Below, piece after piece: positions 7,129-14,287 of a stretch of 23,064 bases of DNA. The notes under the pieces are model-generated. The model did not search any database. It was not told the DNA's origin and saw nothing but the letters and a program-made list of their open reading frames with translations. The first letter of the stretch is position 1; each line of letters opens with the position of its first letter. The DNA comes from an uncultured Collinsella sp. (GTDB lineage Bacteria > Actinomycetota > Coriobacteriia > Coriobacteriales > Coriobacteriaceae). The DNA is taken from contig UQHS01000022.1 of the NCBI GenBank assembly GCA_900540845.1, positions 1 through 23,064 on the forward strand, in the 5' to 3' direction. A program made the translations under genes and the position numbers.

Positions 7129-8256
7129 ATGAAGCGCATTCTTCTCATCGCAACCGGCGGCACCATCGCCTCGGCAGAAGACGGCAACGGCCTCTCCCCC
7201 GCCCTCACCGGCGAAGAGCTGGCACGCAGCGTTCCCGAGATCGAGGGCCTGTGCGACCTCGACATCGTGCAGCCCATGAACATCGACAGCACGAACATGC
7301 GCCCTGCGGACTGGCTGCGCATCGCCGAGGTCATCCGCGAGGGCTACGACGCGCACGACGGCTTCGTGGTCCTACACGGCACCGACACCATGGCCTACAC
7401 CGCGGCGGCGCTCTCCTATCTCATTCAAAACAGCCCTAAGCCCATCGTTCTTACCGGCTCCCAACAGCCCATGGGCAACCCGTTCACCGACGCCAAGATC
7501 AACCTGTACCAGAGCCTCGTGTACGCGGCCGACGAGCGCTCGAGCGACGTCTCCATCGTGTTCGGCGGCTACGCGATTGCCGGCACACGCGCCCGCAAGC
7601 AGCGCACCATGAGCTTCAACGCGTTTGCCAGCGTGAACTACCCCGTGCTCGCGTACCTGCGCCAAAACAAGATCATCCGCAGCGGCTCGGTCGCCGTGGC
7701 TGCGGGATTTGCCGAGGGTGAGACCGCGGCGTCCATGGGCACCGCGCGCGTAGGCGCCGGCACGCGCGGCGCGGCAGCCGGGCAACGGACGGACGGCGAG
7801 GAGGCGCTCGGCGGCACAGCCCTTCCCATCCCCCGGTTTTACACTGCAGTCGACAGCCGCGTGTGCGCGCTCAAGCTCACCCCCGGCCTGACCCCGCACA
7901 TGTTCGAGCTACTCAAACCCGACTACGACGCCATCATCCTCGAAACCTTCGGCATGGGCGGCGTGCCCGAGCTCGGAGCCGACGGCGCTTCCTTCCAAGA
8001 GGCAATCTTTAACTGGGTCGATTCCGGCCGCACCATCGTCATGACTACCCAGGTCCCCGAAGAAGGCCTTGACCTGGGAGTTTACGAAGTTGGCCGAGCA
8101 TATGCCGAACACCCCGGCATCCTCAAGGGAGGCGACATGACCACCGAGGCACTCGTGGCAAAAACCATGTGGGCCCTCGGGCAAACGCGCGACCCGCAAG
8201 AGCTGCAATCCCTGTTCTACCGCACCGTCAATCACGACCGCGTGGTCGAGTGGTAG
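7129..8256 (+). CDS. ansA: L-asparaginase, type I (AnsA-like)
   Basis: The enzyme hydrolyses asparagine to aspartate and ammonia. No signal peptide is present, so it is cytosolic like type I enzymes. The 375-residue protein has both catalytic signatures: ATGGTIAS (residues 8-15, nucleophile Thr12) and HGTDTM (83-88, with the Thr85-Asp86 pair). TGSQQPMGNPFTDAKINL and the C-terminal LETFGMGGVPE block also fit. The start is the ATG preceded by AAGGGAG, 8 nt upstream. Residues about 191-232 form an Ala/Gly/Thr-rich stretch not typical of the family, probably a surface-loop expansion. The gene is divergent from guaA. The small hairpin after its stop (8270-8284) is weak, and the strong terminator at 8461 is the likely transcript end. 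Confidence 0.92.
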   Translation: MKRILLIATGGTIASAEDGNGLSPALTGEELARSVPEIEGLCDLDIVQPMNIDSTNMRPADWLRIAEVIREGYDAHDGFVVLHGTDTMAYTAAALSYLIQNSPKPIVLTGSQQPMGNPFTDAKINLYQSLVYAADERSSDVSIVFGGYAIAGTRARKQRTMSFNAFASVNYPVLAYLRQNKIIRSGSVAVAAGFAEGETAASMGTARVGAGTRGAAAGQRTDGEEALGGTALPIPRFYTAVDSRVCALKLTPGLTPHMFELLKPDYDAIILETFGMGGVPELGADGASFQEAIFNWVDSGRTIVMTTQVPEEGLDLGVYEVGRAYAEHPGILKGGDMTTEALVAKTMWALGQTRDPQELQSLFYRTVNHDRVVEW

Positions 8257-8460
8257 CGCACCCGCGCATGCGGCAACGCCGCACGTGAGCAGGTGACGCG
8301 CGCACAATCGCGACGTCCCGTGGCAATGCAGGCACAGCATCTTGCACCAACGCGCCCGCGTATGCAGCATCCGCCATACCTGACCCCTCTCATAATCGCC
8401 GAGGCGAGTCGGGTGCACATGGCGTCTCGCGCCTCCTTCGTCAAATTTTGTCCAGACGGG

Positions 8461-8492
8461 GCCCTATGCTCTTCGGCATAGGGCTTTTGTTT
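8461..8492 (+). terminator. Rho-independent terminator or attenuator just before the glycohydrolase gene
   Basis: Arms GCCCTATGC (8461-8469) and GCATAGGGC (8476-8484) with a TCTTCG loop are followed by TTTTGTTT. The U-tract runs straight into the ribosome-binding site (GGAGGG, 8493-8498) of the next gene, whose ATG is at 8504. No promoter fits between terminator and start codon, so the downstream gene must be transcribed through this hairpin. The 200 bp between the ansA stop and the hairpin hold nothing else I recognise. Confidence 0.85.
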
Positions 8493-8503
8493 GGAGGGAC
8501 ATA

Positions 8504-9325
8504 ATGAGCACCCATGTATCTAACGCCATCTATGGGCTCGCCGTCGCCGATGCGCTCGGCGTCCCCGGGGAGTTCAAGGCGCGCGGCACGTACCAGATCA
8601 CCGGCATGCACGGGGGCGGTTTTCACGCTCAGCCCGCCGGCACCTTTAGCGATGACACTTCGATGACGCTCGCCTGCTGCGACAGTCTCAAGCACACAAA
8701 TCTGCACGTCGATGTCGATGACATGCGTGCGCGGTTTTGCGACTGGTGGCACGAGGGCGCATATGCCATCGATGGATGCGTGTTCGATATCGGCTCGACG
8801 GTGGCTCAAGCGCTTGCAGAAGGGCGGGGCCTCGCGGGCGAGCGCTCGTGCGGAAACGGGTCCCTCATGCGCATCGTCCCCCTCGCCTTTGTCCCCAACA
8901 TCACCGACGAGGAGATCAAAGCCGTGAGCGCCATCACGCACGCGCATCCCATCTGCATGGAGGGCTGCGTGCTGTACGTAAGGCTCGCCCAGCAGCTCGC
9001 AGCCGGGGCAGACCCTCGTAAGGCGATACGCGCCCTGCCCGCACAAGGCGCATTCGAGCTCTTGCCCCATGTGGAGGAACTCAGCCTCGAAACCATTTCG
9101 TCAAGCGGCTACGTGGTGGACACCCTCGAGGCCGCCCTTTGGGCTCTCGTGCACACCAGCTCATATCGCGACTGCGTCCTGGCCTGCGCCAATATGGGTC
9201 GCGACACAGACACCGTCGCAGCGGTTGCCGGAGCGCTCGCCGGAATCGTCTACGGGTACGACGGCATTCCACGCGAATGGCTGCGAGCCCTGCGCGGTGA
9301 GGAGATCATCGAGGGCTGTTTATGA
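8504..9325 (+). CDS. ADP-ribosylglycohydrolase family protein
   Basis: Members of this family (Pfam ADP_ribosyl_GH, including DraG) remove ADP-ribose from proteins or small molecules using two Mg ions. The 273-residue protein has GLAVADALGVPGEF (11-24), the metal-binding GTFSDDTSM (46-54, Asp50 and Asp51), NGSLMRIVPLA (about 117-127) and the second metal site MGRDTDTVAAVAGALAG with Asp234 and Asp236. All expected metal ligands are present, so it should be active. There is no signal peptide. The substrate is not predictable, and no ADP-ribosyltransferase or nitrogenase gene is nearby. A terminator-like hairpin sits directly upstream of the ribosome-binding site, suggesting controlled read-through. 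Confidence 0.93.
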   Translation: MSTHVSNAIYGLAVADALGVPGEFKARGTYQITGMHGGGFHAQPAGTFSDDTSMTLACCDSLKHTNLHVDVDDMRARFCDWWHEGAYAIDGCVFDIGSTVAQALAEGRGLAGERSCGNGSLMRIVPLAFVPNITDEEIKAVSAITHAHPICMEGCVLYVRLAQQLAAGADPRKAIRALPAQGAFELLPHVEELSLETISSSGYVVDTLEAALWALVHTSSYRDCVLACANMGRDTDTVAAVAGALAGIVYGYDGIPREWLRALRGEEIIEGCL

Positions 9326-9334
9326 TAGCCCTTG

Positions 9335-9391
9335 CCCCGCGCAGCCCTGTGTAGCCCCGCGCAGCCCTGTGTAGCCCCGCGCAGCCCTGTG
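9335..9391. repeat. 20-bp tandem repeat, 2.85 copies
   Basis: The unit CCCCGCGCAGCCCTGTGTAG occurs at 9335-9354 and 9355-9374, with 17 bases of a third copy at 9375-9391. The two full copies are identical, which indicates recent slippage or low divergence. The array lies between the glycohydrolase gene and the DUF389 gene and does not code for anything evident. Confidence 0.9.
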
Positions 9392-9484
9392 CCATGGGCC
9401 CGAGGGGGGCGAATGGCACGCCGCACGGGGTAGGGATACAATTGCCGCACACGCCCCAACTATGAACGGCGCCAACAGCGGCAG

Positions 9485-10651
9485 GTGAGGTCTTTGACGA
9501 ATTACGACAGCATGCGGCAAAAATACATCGACAGGCACCGCCGTCGCCATGGCGAGCGCCCGGCAAGCCAGCGAGCCTGGCGCGATGCCCAGAGATTCTT
9601 CCGCCGAACCTTCAACATTCGCGAAAACCGCGCCCCATACCATGTGATTCGCAAGCGCTTCGTCAACGGCGCGCGGCTCACGGGCACCCACTTGTGCATC
9701 CTCATCGTCGCGATGATCATCGCATGCATAGGCCTCGACATCGATTCCGATATCGCCATCGTCGGCGCCATGCTCATCTGCCCGCTCATGGGATCGGTTC
9801 TCGCCCTCGCATACGGAACCGCCACCATGGATCGCAGCCTTGTGCGCGAGGCTCTAACCGGGCTCGCCCTGCAGATGGCCTTTTGTCTTGCCACATCGAC
9901 CCTGTACTTCATGCTCTCCCCCGTTGCGGGCATGACGCCCGCCCTGGCGGACAATTCAAGCCCCACGGTATGGGACCTCCTGCTCGCCCTGGTGGGAGGC
10001 TTCGCCGGTGGGCTGGGCAACTCGCGCGACCAAGAGCCCGCCACGCTCATCTCGGGCGTCGCCGTCGCAACCGCCCTCATGCCGCCGCTGTGCGCAGCGG
10101 GATATGGACTCGCCGCATCCGACGGAGGGCTGTTCCTCAGTGCCCTGTACGAATTCGGGATCAACGTGGTCTTCATCGCCCTTTCGGCTGAAGTCGTGCT
10201 GTTGCTGCTCCACACCCCACTCAAATGCGACCTTAACGACGACGGGATCGTCACCGCAGAGGAAGACGAGCTCGTGCACGCCGCATCCCGCAAGATCCGC
10301 TGGCGCATCCTCGCGGGAACGATCATCTTCGCCATCCCGTGCATCGCACTCACCAGCAGCACCATCGCCTCGGCGCACGACGAAAACGCAGGCGCGACGG
10401 ACTACTACGGTGCAGAGCAAACCGCGCGCGAACTCGCCGTGGTTTGCCCGGGCTTCGAACGCTATTCGATTGGAATGGAAGCCGATGCCTTGCCGGAGGG
10501 CAACACGCAGCGCGAAGATGCCGGGCGCCTTGTCGCACGCGTCGTGACATCGAAGGCGCTCGCCAGCCACGAGCGCTCCATGGCAGAAGAGCTCATTCGC
10601 CTCGACGCGCCCGATGTCGAGCGGGTCACATTCGAGATAGAGGGCGCATAA
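9485..10651 (+). CDS. DUF389 family membrane protein with EF-hand-like loop
   Basis: This 388-residue protein has a cytosolic, strongly basic N-terminus (residues 1-60). Multiple membrane segments follow at about 68-88, 90-110, 124-146, 164-178, 187-210, 217-243 and 274-295, then a C-terminal soluble domain. The blocks VGAMLICPLMG and LISGVAVATALMPPLCAAGYGLA are characteristic of DUF389 (YjbE/TIGR00341-type) proteins, whose function is unknown. An unusual loop, DLNDDGIVTAEE (249-260), matches the EF-hand calcium-binding pattern DxNxDGxxxxxE between two membrane segments. Start choice is uncertain: GTG 9485, TTG 9494 (AGGTGA 5 nt upstream) or ATG 9512. No linked partner gene is obvious. Confidence 0.85.
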   Translation: MRSLTNYDSMRQKYIDRHRRRHGERPASQRAWRDAQRFFRRTFNIRENRAPYHVIRKRFVNGARLTGTHLCILIVAMIIACIGLDIDSDIAIVGAMLICPLMGSVLALAYGTATMDRSLVREALTGLALQMAFCLATSTLYFMLSPVAGMTPALADNSSPTVWDLLLALVGGFAGGLGNSRDQEPATLISGVAVATALMPPLCAAGYGLAASDGGLFLSALYEFGINVVFIALSAEVVLLLLHTPLKCDLNDDGIVTAEEDELVHAASRKIRWRILAGTIIFAIPCIALTSSTIASAHDENAGATDYYGAEQTARELAVVCPGFERYSIGMEADALPEGNTQREDAGRLVARVVTSKALASHERSMAEELIRLDAPDVERVTFEIEGA

Positions 10652-10718
10652 GGGCTCGCCCCACCGCACGACGTTGTGACGCCACGCCCGCCGCAGGCTC
10701 AAAGCCCAGCCGGCAGCC

Positions 10719-11189
10719 CTAGCAAACCACCTTGCACACATCTATCCACGTGGCGCCCTGAACAACCTGCTCAAGCTCATCGGGGGTCAGGCGCACGGCG
10801 CTGTTCGAGCTCCCACACGCAGGGTACACGTACTCGAATCTGCGAATAGACTCATCCAGGTACACCGGGATCCCCGCGGGGATGGCGAAGGGGCACACGC
10901 CGCCCGGCGCATGGCCAACCATACCTTCCACCCGATCGCCCGGAATCATCTTCGCCTTCGTGTGAAACGCCGCCTTGAACTTGGGATTGTCGATCTTGGT
11001 GTCGCCCGCGGCGCACACGAGGACCGCGCCATCCCCCACCAGGAACGACAGCGTCTTCACGATCTCGCCCTCGCTTGTGCCGGCAGCGTGTGCAGCCTGC
11101 GCCACCGTCGCAGACGGCTCATCGAACTCCAACACGCGGCCGGAGAACCCACGCTCATCAAGATATGCCTTCGCACGCTCAAACGGCAT
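10719..11189 (-). CDS. YbaK/EbsC-type aminoacyl-tRNA deacylase
   Basis: Proteins of this family hydrolyse mischarged tRNAs such as Cys-tRNA(Pro) or Ala-tRNA(Pro). The 156-residue protein contains GEIVKTLSFLVGDG with the family's conserved Lys (Lys45), GHAPGGVCPFAIP (the substrate-pocket GxxPGGxxP block) and YPACGSSNSAVRLTPDEL. It is a stand-alone editing domain with no ProRS attached. The ATG at 11189 has AAGGGC about 11 nt upstream, which is rather distant. The gene is convergent with the DUF389 gene and lies next to the left boundary of the putative integrated element. YbaK and ProX subtypes cannot be separated from the sequence alone. Confidence 0.9.
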   Translation of the reverse strand: MPFERAKAYLDERGFSGRVLEFDEPSATVAQAAHAAGTSEGEIVKTLSFLVGDGAVLVCAAGDTKIDNPKFKAAFHTKAKMIPGDRVEGMVGHAPGGVCPFAIPAGIPVYLDESIRRFEYVYPACGSSNSAVRLTPDELEQVVQGATWIDVCKVVC

Positions 11190-11240
11190 CGATTATCTGC
11201 CCTTCCGCCTGGTGTAGCGCCTCACGCCCCACGATAGCCT

Positions 11241-11291
11241 ATGCATCGCATTCTGTTTATCTGCCACGGCAACATCTGCCCCAGGAGCTAG
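11241..11291 (+). pseudogene. Truncated 5' end of a low-molecular-weight phosphatase gene
   Basis: The codons read MHRILFICHGNICPRS and then a stop. The first 13 residues are the N-terminus of the phosphatase encoded at 14288 (MHKILFICHGNIC), including most of the catalytic P-loop, but the sequence diverges right after position 11280. Upstream codons differ between the two copies (CGC/AAA and third-base changes), while the last 22 bp are identical. This is what remains when an element integrates in a gene and supplies a replacement 5' end. Confidence 0.8.
11259..11280 (+). repeat. Left direct repeat (putative attachment-site core)
   Basis: This 22-bp sequence is identical to 14306-14327. It encodes the ICHGNIC part of the phosphatase P-loop. 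The identity stops sharply at the 3' side of both copies. Confidence 0.65.
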
Positions 11292-11373
11292 AACGCCTGA
11301 CAAATGAGGGCTTATTGACAGCTTGAAAGATTCCGTACTCCAGTTTTACACCACGGGGAGCTTCGCAAACGAT

Positions 11374-11407
11374 AGAGGGGCCGAGGGATGGAATTCTCGG
11401 CCCCTCT
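11374..11407 (+). terminator. Terminator-like hairpin
   Basis: AGAGGGGCCGAG (11374-11385) and CTCGGCCCCTCT (11396-11407) form a perfect 12-bp stem with a 10-nt loop. Only short T-rich sequence follows. No gene ends directly upstream, so it may belong to a deleted gene. Confidence 0.5.
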
Positions 11408-11588
11408 CTTCATCAAATGGCGCTGTTAATGAGTTCTCATCTTCTACAGAATCCATCGACCATTCGGCCCGTCTTCAGCCGCAAGGGCTCTGTCCAGATA
11501 GCCCACGCGCCTTCGAGTTCACTGTGCCCTCCCGTCCGACCGAGTGCTCCATTTTGGGCCACATGGGTATGGGCGCGCGTCGATTTGC

Positions 11589-11607
11589 TCGACATACTTA
11601 ATGTCGA
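11589..11607. promoter_or_regulatory. Palindrome upstream of the zinc-ribbon gene
   Basis: TCGACAT and ATGTCGA flank ACTTA, centred 37 bp before the start codon. The position suits an operator near the transcription start, but the cognate regulator is unknown. Confidence 0.4.
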
Positions 11608-11634
11608 CAGCCCTGTGCAAAGGAGGACGTTTCC

Positions 11635-12972
11635 ATGGACGAGATGTTTGCCATTAAATGTCAAAACTGCGGCGGTCCCATGTATTCGCACCAGGCAAAG
11701 CGCAGTTTTGAATGCGCCTATTGCGAAACGGTTATTCCGTGGCAAGCGGGCGCCGGAGAGCCCAAGAGCGCCCTGGGTATCCGTCATACGCCGCTGACGG
11801 TGGTTGACGGGCTGCTCAAGCTCACGCACGTCTCGCAGCTCGAGCGCCCAGAGGACCCGGACTGGTATTTCTTCAATTCGCACTGGCGCAATCAGTCGGT
11901 TCTGGAGCATCTGCTGTGGGAAGACCGCGGCACGGCGCAGGAGTTCCAAGAGGCGACGCACGTGAGCATTTCCTGCCCCTTCTGTGGCGCGTCCTTTGAG
12001 GGGTCATCGACCCAGCGCGTGTTTGAGTGCCCGTCCTGCGGAAACAAAATCGGTATGGCTGACCTGCTCAAGCCCGGCACGTTTAGTAAGCGCCTGACCA
12101 TGGGCGTGGGTGCCGAATTCGTTCCCGAACAGGGCGTCCCCTGTGAGATATCGCCGCAGCAGGCGCGTGCCAACGCACTGCAGCTGGTGCGCCAGTACTC
12201 CGATGCCTTTGCCGGTCACGATGTAGAAGACGCGATCCAAAACGACATGATGCTTTTCTATTTTCCCATGGCGCTCGCGGACCTGCGCATGATGGCGTCC
12301 TTCCCGGGCAAGGGCATGAGCAAGGAGACCCTGGTGTACTACGAGGTGCTCGACTGGGCATATCCCAGGGCAAACTATCTAGACGTTCGCCTTATGGGCA
12401 TTTTGGAGCCGTGGGACTTTGGCAAGGTGGGGCCGTTCGATCCCGCTATGCAGGAAGGCGACTTCCGCGTCGTTTCCGTCGATGCGTCCACCAAGGACCA
12501 GGTGGTTATTGATAAGCTGGCGCTCGACGTTGCAGGCAACGATGCCGAGGCGGTGCTGGGGCTCAATAAAAAGAGCATCCGCGCCTGGGCGCGCAAGGCC
12601 CGCAAACATAAGGACGGCCTGGTGATGGTGCCGGTCTACTTTGTCGATCGCCCGGCGTCGGATAGCCGCGACGGCGAGCAAGTGCGCATCGCCGTGAACG
12701 GCCAGACGGGTCGTGCGGCCGCGGTAGTGTTCAGCGACAAGCGTGAGACGCATGTGGTGGCACCGCTCAATCCCAACGTGATACTGTCGAGCGAAAGCAC
12801 CGTGCACGCCACGCCCATCGAGGTCAAATACGTTAAATCGCCGTTCCTATACCAGATCGTACGCCGTGGAGGCGGCGAACAGCCGCGGCAGGTTGCAGCC
12901 GCAGCCGAGGGTTCCTACCGAGAGGAGAAGCCCAAACGCAAGGGCTTGTTCGGCGCGATTTTTGGGAAGTAG
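11635..12972 (+). CDS. Zinc-ribbon protein of unknown function
   Basis: This 445-residue protein has two treble-cysteine zinc ribbons. The first uses Cys9, Cys12, Cys27 and Cys30 (CQNCGG and CAYC), and the second Cys114, Cys117, Cys132 and Cys135 (CPFCGA and CPSCGN). The rest is a soluble alpha/beta region, a stretch with VVMVPVYFV-like strands, and a basic tail KPKRKGLFGAIFGK. It has no membrane segment and no catalytic motif I recognise. The RBS AAAGGAGG is well placed. The gene sits inside the putative element, between the left repeat and the hsdS/ftsK/int fragments, and is the only intact gene there. A strong terminator follows. Zinc binding is a safe inference from the motifs; any nucleic-acid or chaperone role is not. 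Confidence 0.88.
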   Translation: MDEMFAIKCQNCGGPMYSHQAKRSFECAYCETVIPWQAGAGEPKSALGIRHTPLTVVDGLLKLTHVSQLERPEDPDWYFFNSHWRNQSVLEHLLWEDRGTAQEFQEATHVSISCPFCGASFEGSSTQRVFECPSCGNKIGMADLLKPGTFSKRLTMGVGAEFVPEQGVPCEISPQQARANALQLVRQYSDAFAGHDVEDAIQNDMMLFYFPMALADLRMMASFPGKGMSKETLVYYEVLDWAYPRANYLDVRLMGILEPWDFGKVGPFDPAMQEGDFRVVSVDASTKDQVVIDKLALDVAGNDAEAVLGLNKKSIRAWARKARKHKDGLVMVPVYFVDRPASDSRDGEQVRIAVNGQTGRAAAVVFSDKRETHVVAPLNPNVILSSESTVHATPIEVKYVKSPFLYQIVRRGGGEQPRQVAAAAEGSYREEKPKRKGLFGAIFGK

Positions 12973-13014
12973 GGAAGTGGTGCTGGTTAGTCTTATGACG
13001 CGATAGCTAGGGGC

Positions 13015-13052
13015 ACGGGGCGGCTCGCAGGAGCGCGGGCTGCCCCGTTTTT
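13015..13052 (+). terminator. Rho-independent terminator of the zinc-ribbon gene
   Basis: ACGGGGCGGC (13015-13024) pairs with GCTGCCCCGT (13039-13048), including one G-T pair, and is followed by TTTTT. It lies about 45 bp after the stop codon. Confidence 0.85.
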
Positions 13053-13085
13053 GTGTTGCGAGGATATGGCATCCGAATGGCCGTA

Positions 13086-13211
13086 GGGTCTCAGCCAAAT
13101 GGCTATTTAGCTGAGGTTGCCGATGCCTTATTCACCGATGCATTTGGCAATCTTGAAGACAACGCCGTTCTTTCAGATATCGCTAAAATCACTATGGGTC
13201 AGTCTCCAGGG
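13086..13211 (+). pseudogene. Type I restriction specificity subunit (HsdS) fragment
   Basis: A short in-frame stretch reads NGYLAEVADALFTDAFGN and LSDIAKITMGQSPG. The second block is the opening of an HsdS target-recognition domain, where LxDIAxxxMGQSP is a common signature, and the first looks like the preceding conserved helix region. About 40 residues of a protein usually near 400 remain. The frame changes just after 13211, where ftsK-like sequence begins. The call rests on one motif. Confidence 0.55.
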
Positions 13212-13219
13212 AAACGGGG

Positions 13220-13780
13220 TTGGGATCATACGAGATAGTTGTCGGAGTTGCTGCCTCACGGGTCGAAGACATCTCGAATGTCTCTTCGAGCATCAGCGCG
13301 AGCCTCTCCAGGCGCTTCGAGAGCTTTGCCGTGACCCAGACGGACATCGACGTGGCATTCAACTCCGTAACGTTCGCCGTCGAGGACGCGACCATCGACC
13401 GGATCCTGTATTGCGATAGCGTGGAAGACCTTCGCTCTGGCAAACCTCATATCCTTGCTGTCCAAAAGGGCGCTTCCATCGATCTCTCGACGTCCGGATC
13501 CATACTGGTCGCAGGCAAGACAAGGAGCGGAAAGACCACGGGCATCATCGCGCTCCTTCTCCAAGCCCTTCTTGCCGGGCCCGATGACCATGGTTCCCGC
13601 GTAACGATCATCGACCCGAAGAGGGCGGAGCTTTCCCAGCTTCCCCATGTGGTGACGCTCGACGCAGACGGGGGCGGGCGCGCCGTCCTCGACGCTCTCC
13701 GCGACTTCGCCGATTCCGTGACAGAGCGGCAGGCATACCTCAACACGCTAGCTCGAGAACGGGGCGACGCCGTCAAGTAG
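13220..13780 (+). pseudogene. FtsK/SpoIIIE-type ATPase fragment (ICE transfer protein)
   Basis: The 186-codon frame contains Walker A (VAGKTRSGKTTG, Lys105 counted from the TTG at 13220) and Walker B (VTIIDPKRAELSQLP, Asp132), as in FtsK/TcpA DNA pumps of integrative conjugative elements. It ends in ERGDAVK at a TAG (13778-13780). Family members normally continue past this point, so the C-terminal third is missing, and the N-terminal membrane part is also absent. The TTG at 13220 has no ribosome-binding site, so this is not a functional gene. In the same frame, directly after the TAG, integrase sequence begins. Confidence 0.75.
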
Positions 13781-14122
13781 GTCATTGCACAGAGACCCGC
13801 ACCGGAAAACGAACCCGAAATCGATGGCCTGAGCGGCTTTCTGTACTTGGACAAGAACGGTATGCCCTTGGTCGCCTTGCATTGGGAGCACTACTTCCAG
13901 CGCATCGTCGCCAAGTTCAACTCGATCTACAAGGAGGAGATCCCCAAGGTGACACCTCATGTCTGCCGTCATACGTTCTGCAGCAATCAGGCTCGCGCCG
14001 GGATGAATCCCAAGGTGCTCCAGTACGTGATGGGCCACAGCGAAATCGGGGTGACGCTCAACACGTACACGCATCTTGGCTTCGAGGAGGCTCGCGAGGA
14101 GATGAACCGGCTATCCGTCTAA
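13781..14122 (+). pseudogene. int: Tn916-type integrase, C-terminal fragment
   Basis: The last 113 codons of a tyrosine recombinase are present: GFLYLDKNGMPLVALHWEHYF, then TPHVCRHTFCSNQARAG (box II His and Arg), then VMGHSEIGVTLNTYTHLGF with GH and the Tyr nucleophile. Arm- and core-binding domains and the box I Arg are missing, so it cannot be active. A TTG at 13847 exists but the homology starts at 13781, directly after the ftsK fragment. The position, 165 bp before the right phosphatase copy, is where an integrase lies relative to its attachment site. Confidence 0.85.
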
Positions 14123-14287
14123 ACATGCGTGGTGTACGGAGCTCGGTTTTACACCATTTCCTACACCGCATCGGGATGAAAAAACCGGTTCGTATATGAG
14201 AGGAAGCGTTTTACGGAGTATCGGAAGTCGAAGTAGGATATATGCTGTTATCTGCACTTTTGCTCATAGATGAAAGGGTTTGGGACG

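Larger units (their letters stand above)
11292..11634. other. Non-coding stretch before the zinc-ribbon gene
   Basis: No gene is credible here; open frames lack ribosome-binding sites and family features. A terminator-like hairpin lies at 11374-11407. The 11-mer GTTTTACACCA at 11343-11353 recurs at 14146-14156 just after the integrase fragment, so it may be a subterminal repeat of the element. A palindrome at 11589-11607 precedes the gene start. Confidence 0.5.

Noticed and set aside
11323..11601. A 92-codon plus-strand frame
   Set aside because: It starts at a TTG without a ribosome-binding site, passes through a terminator hairpin and resembles no protein.
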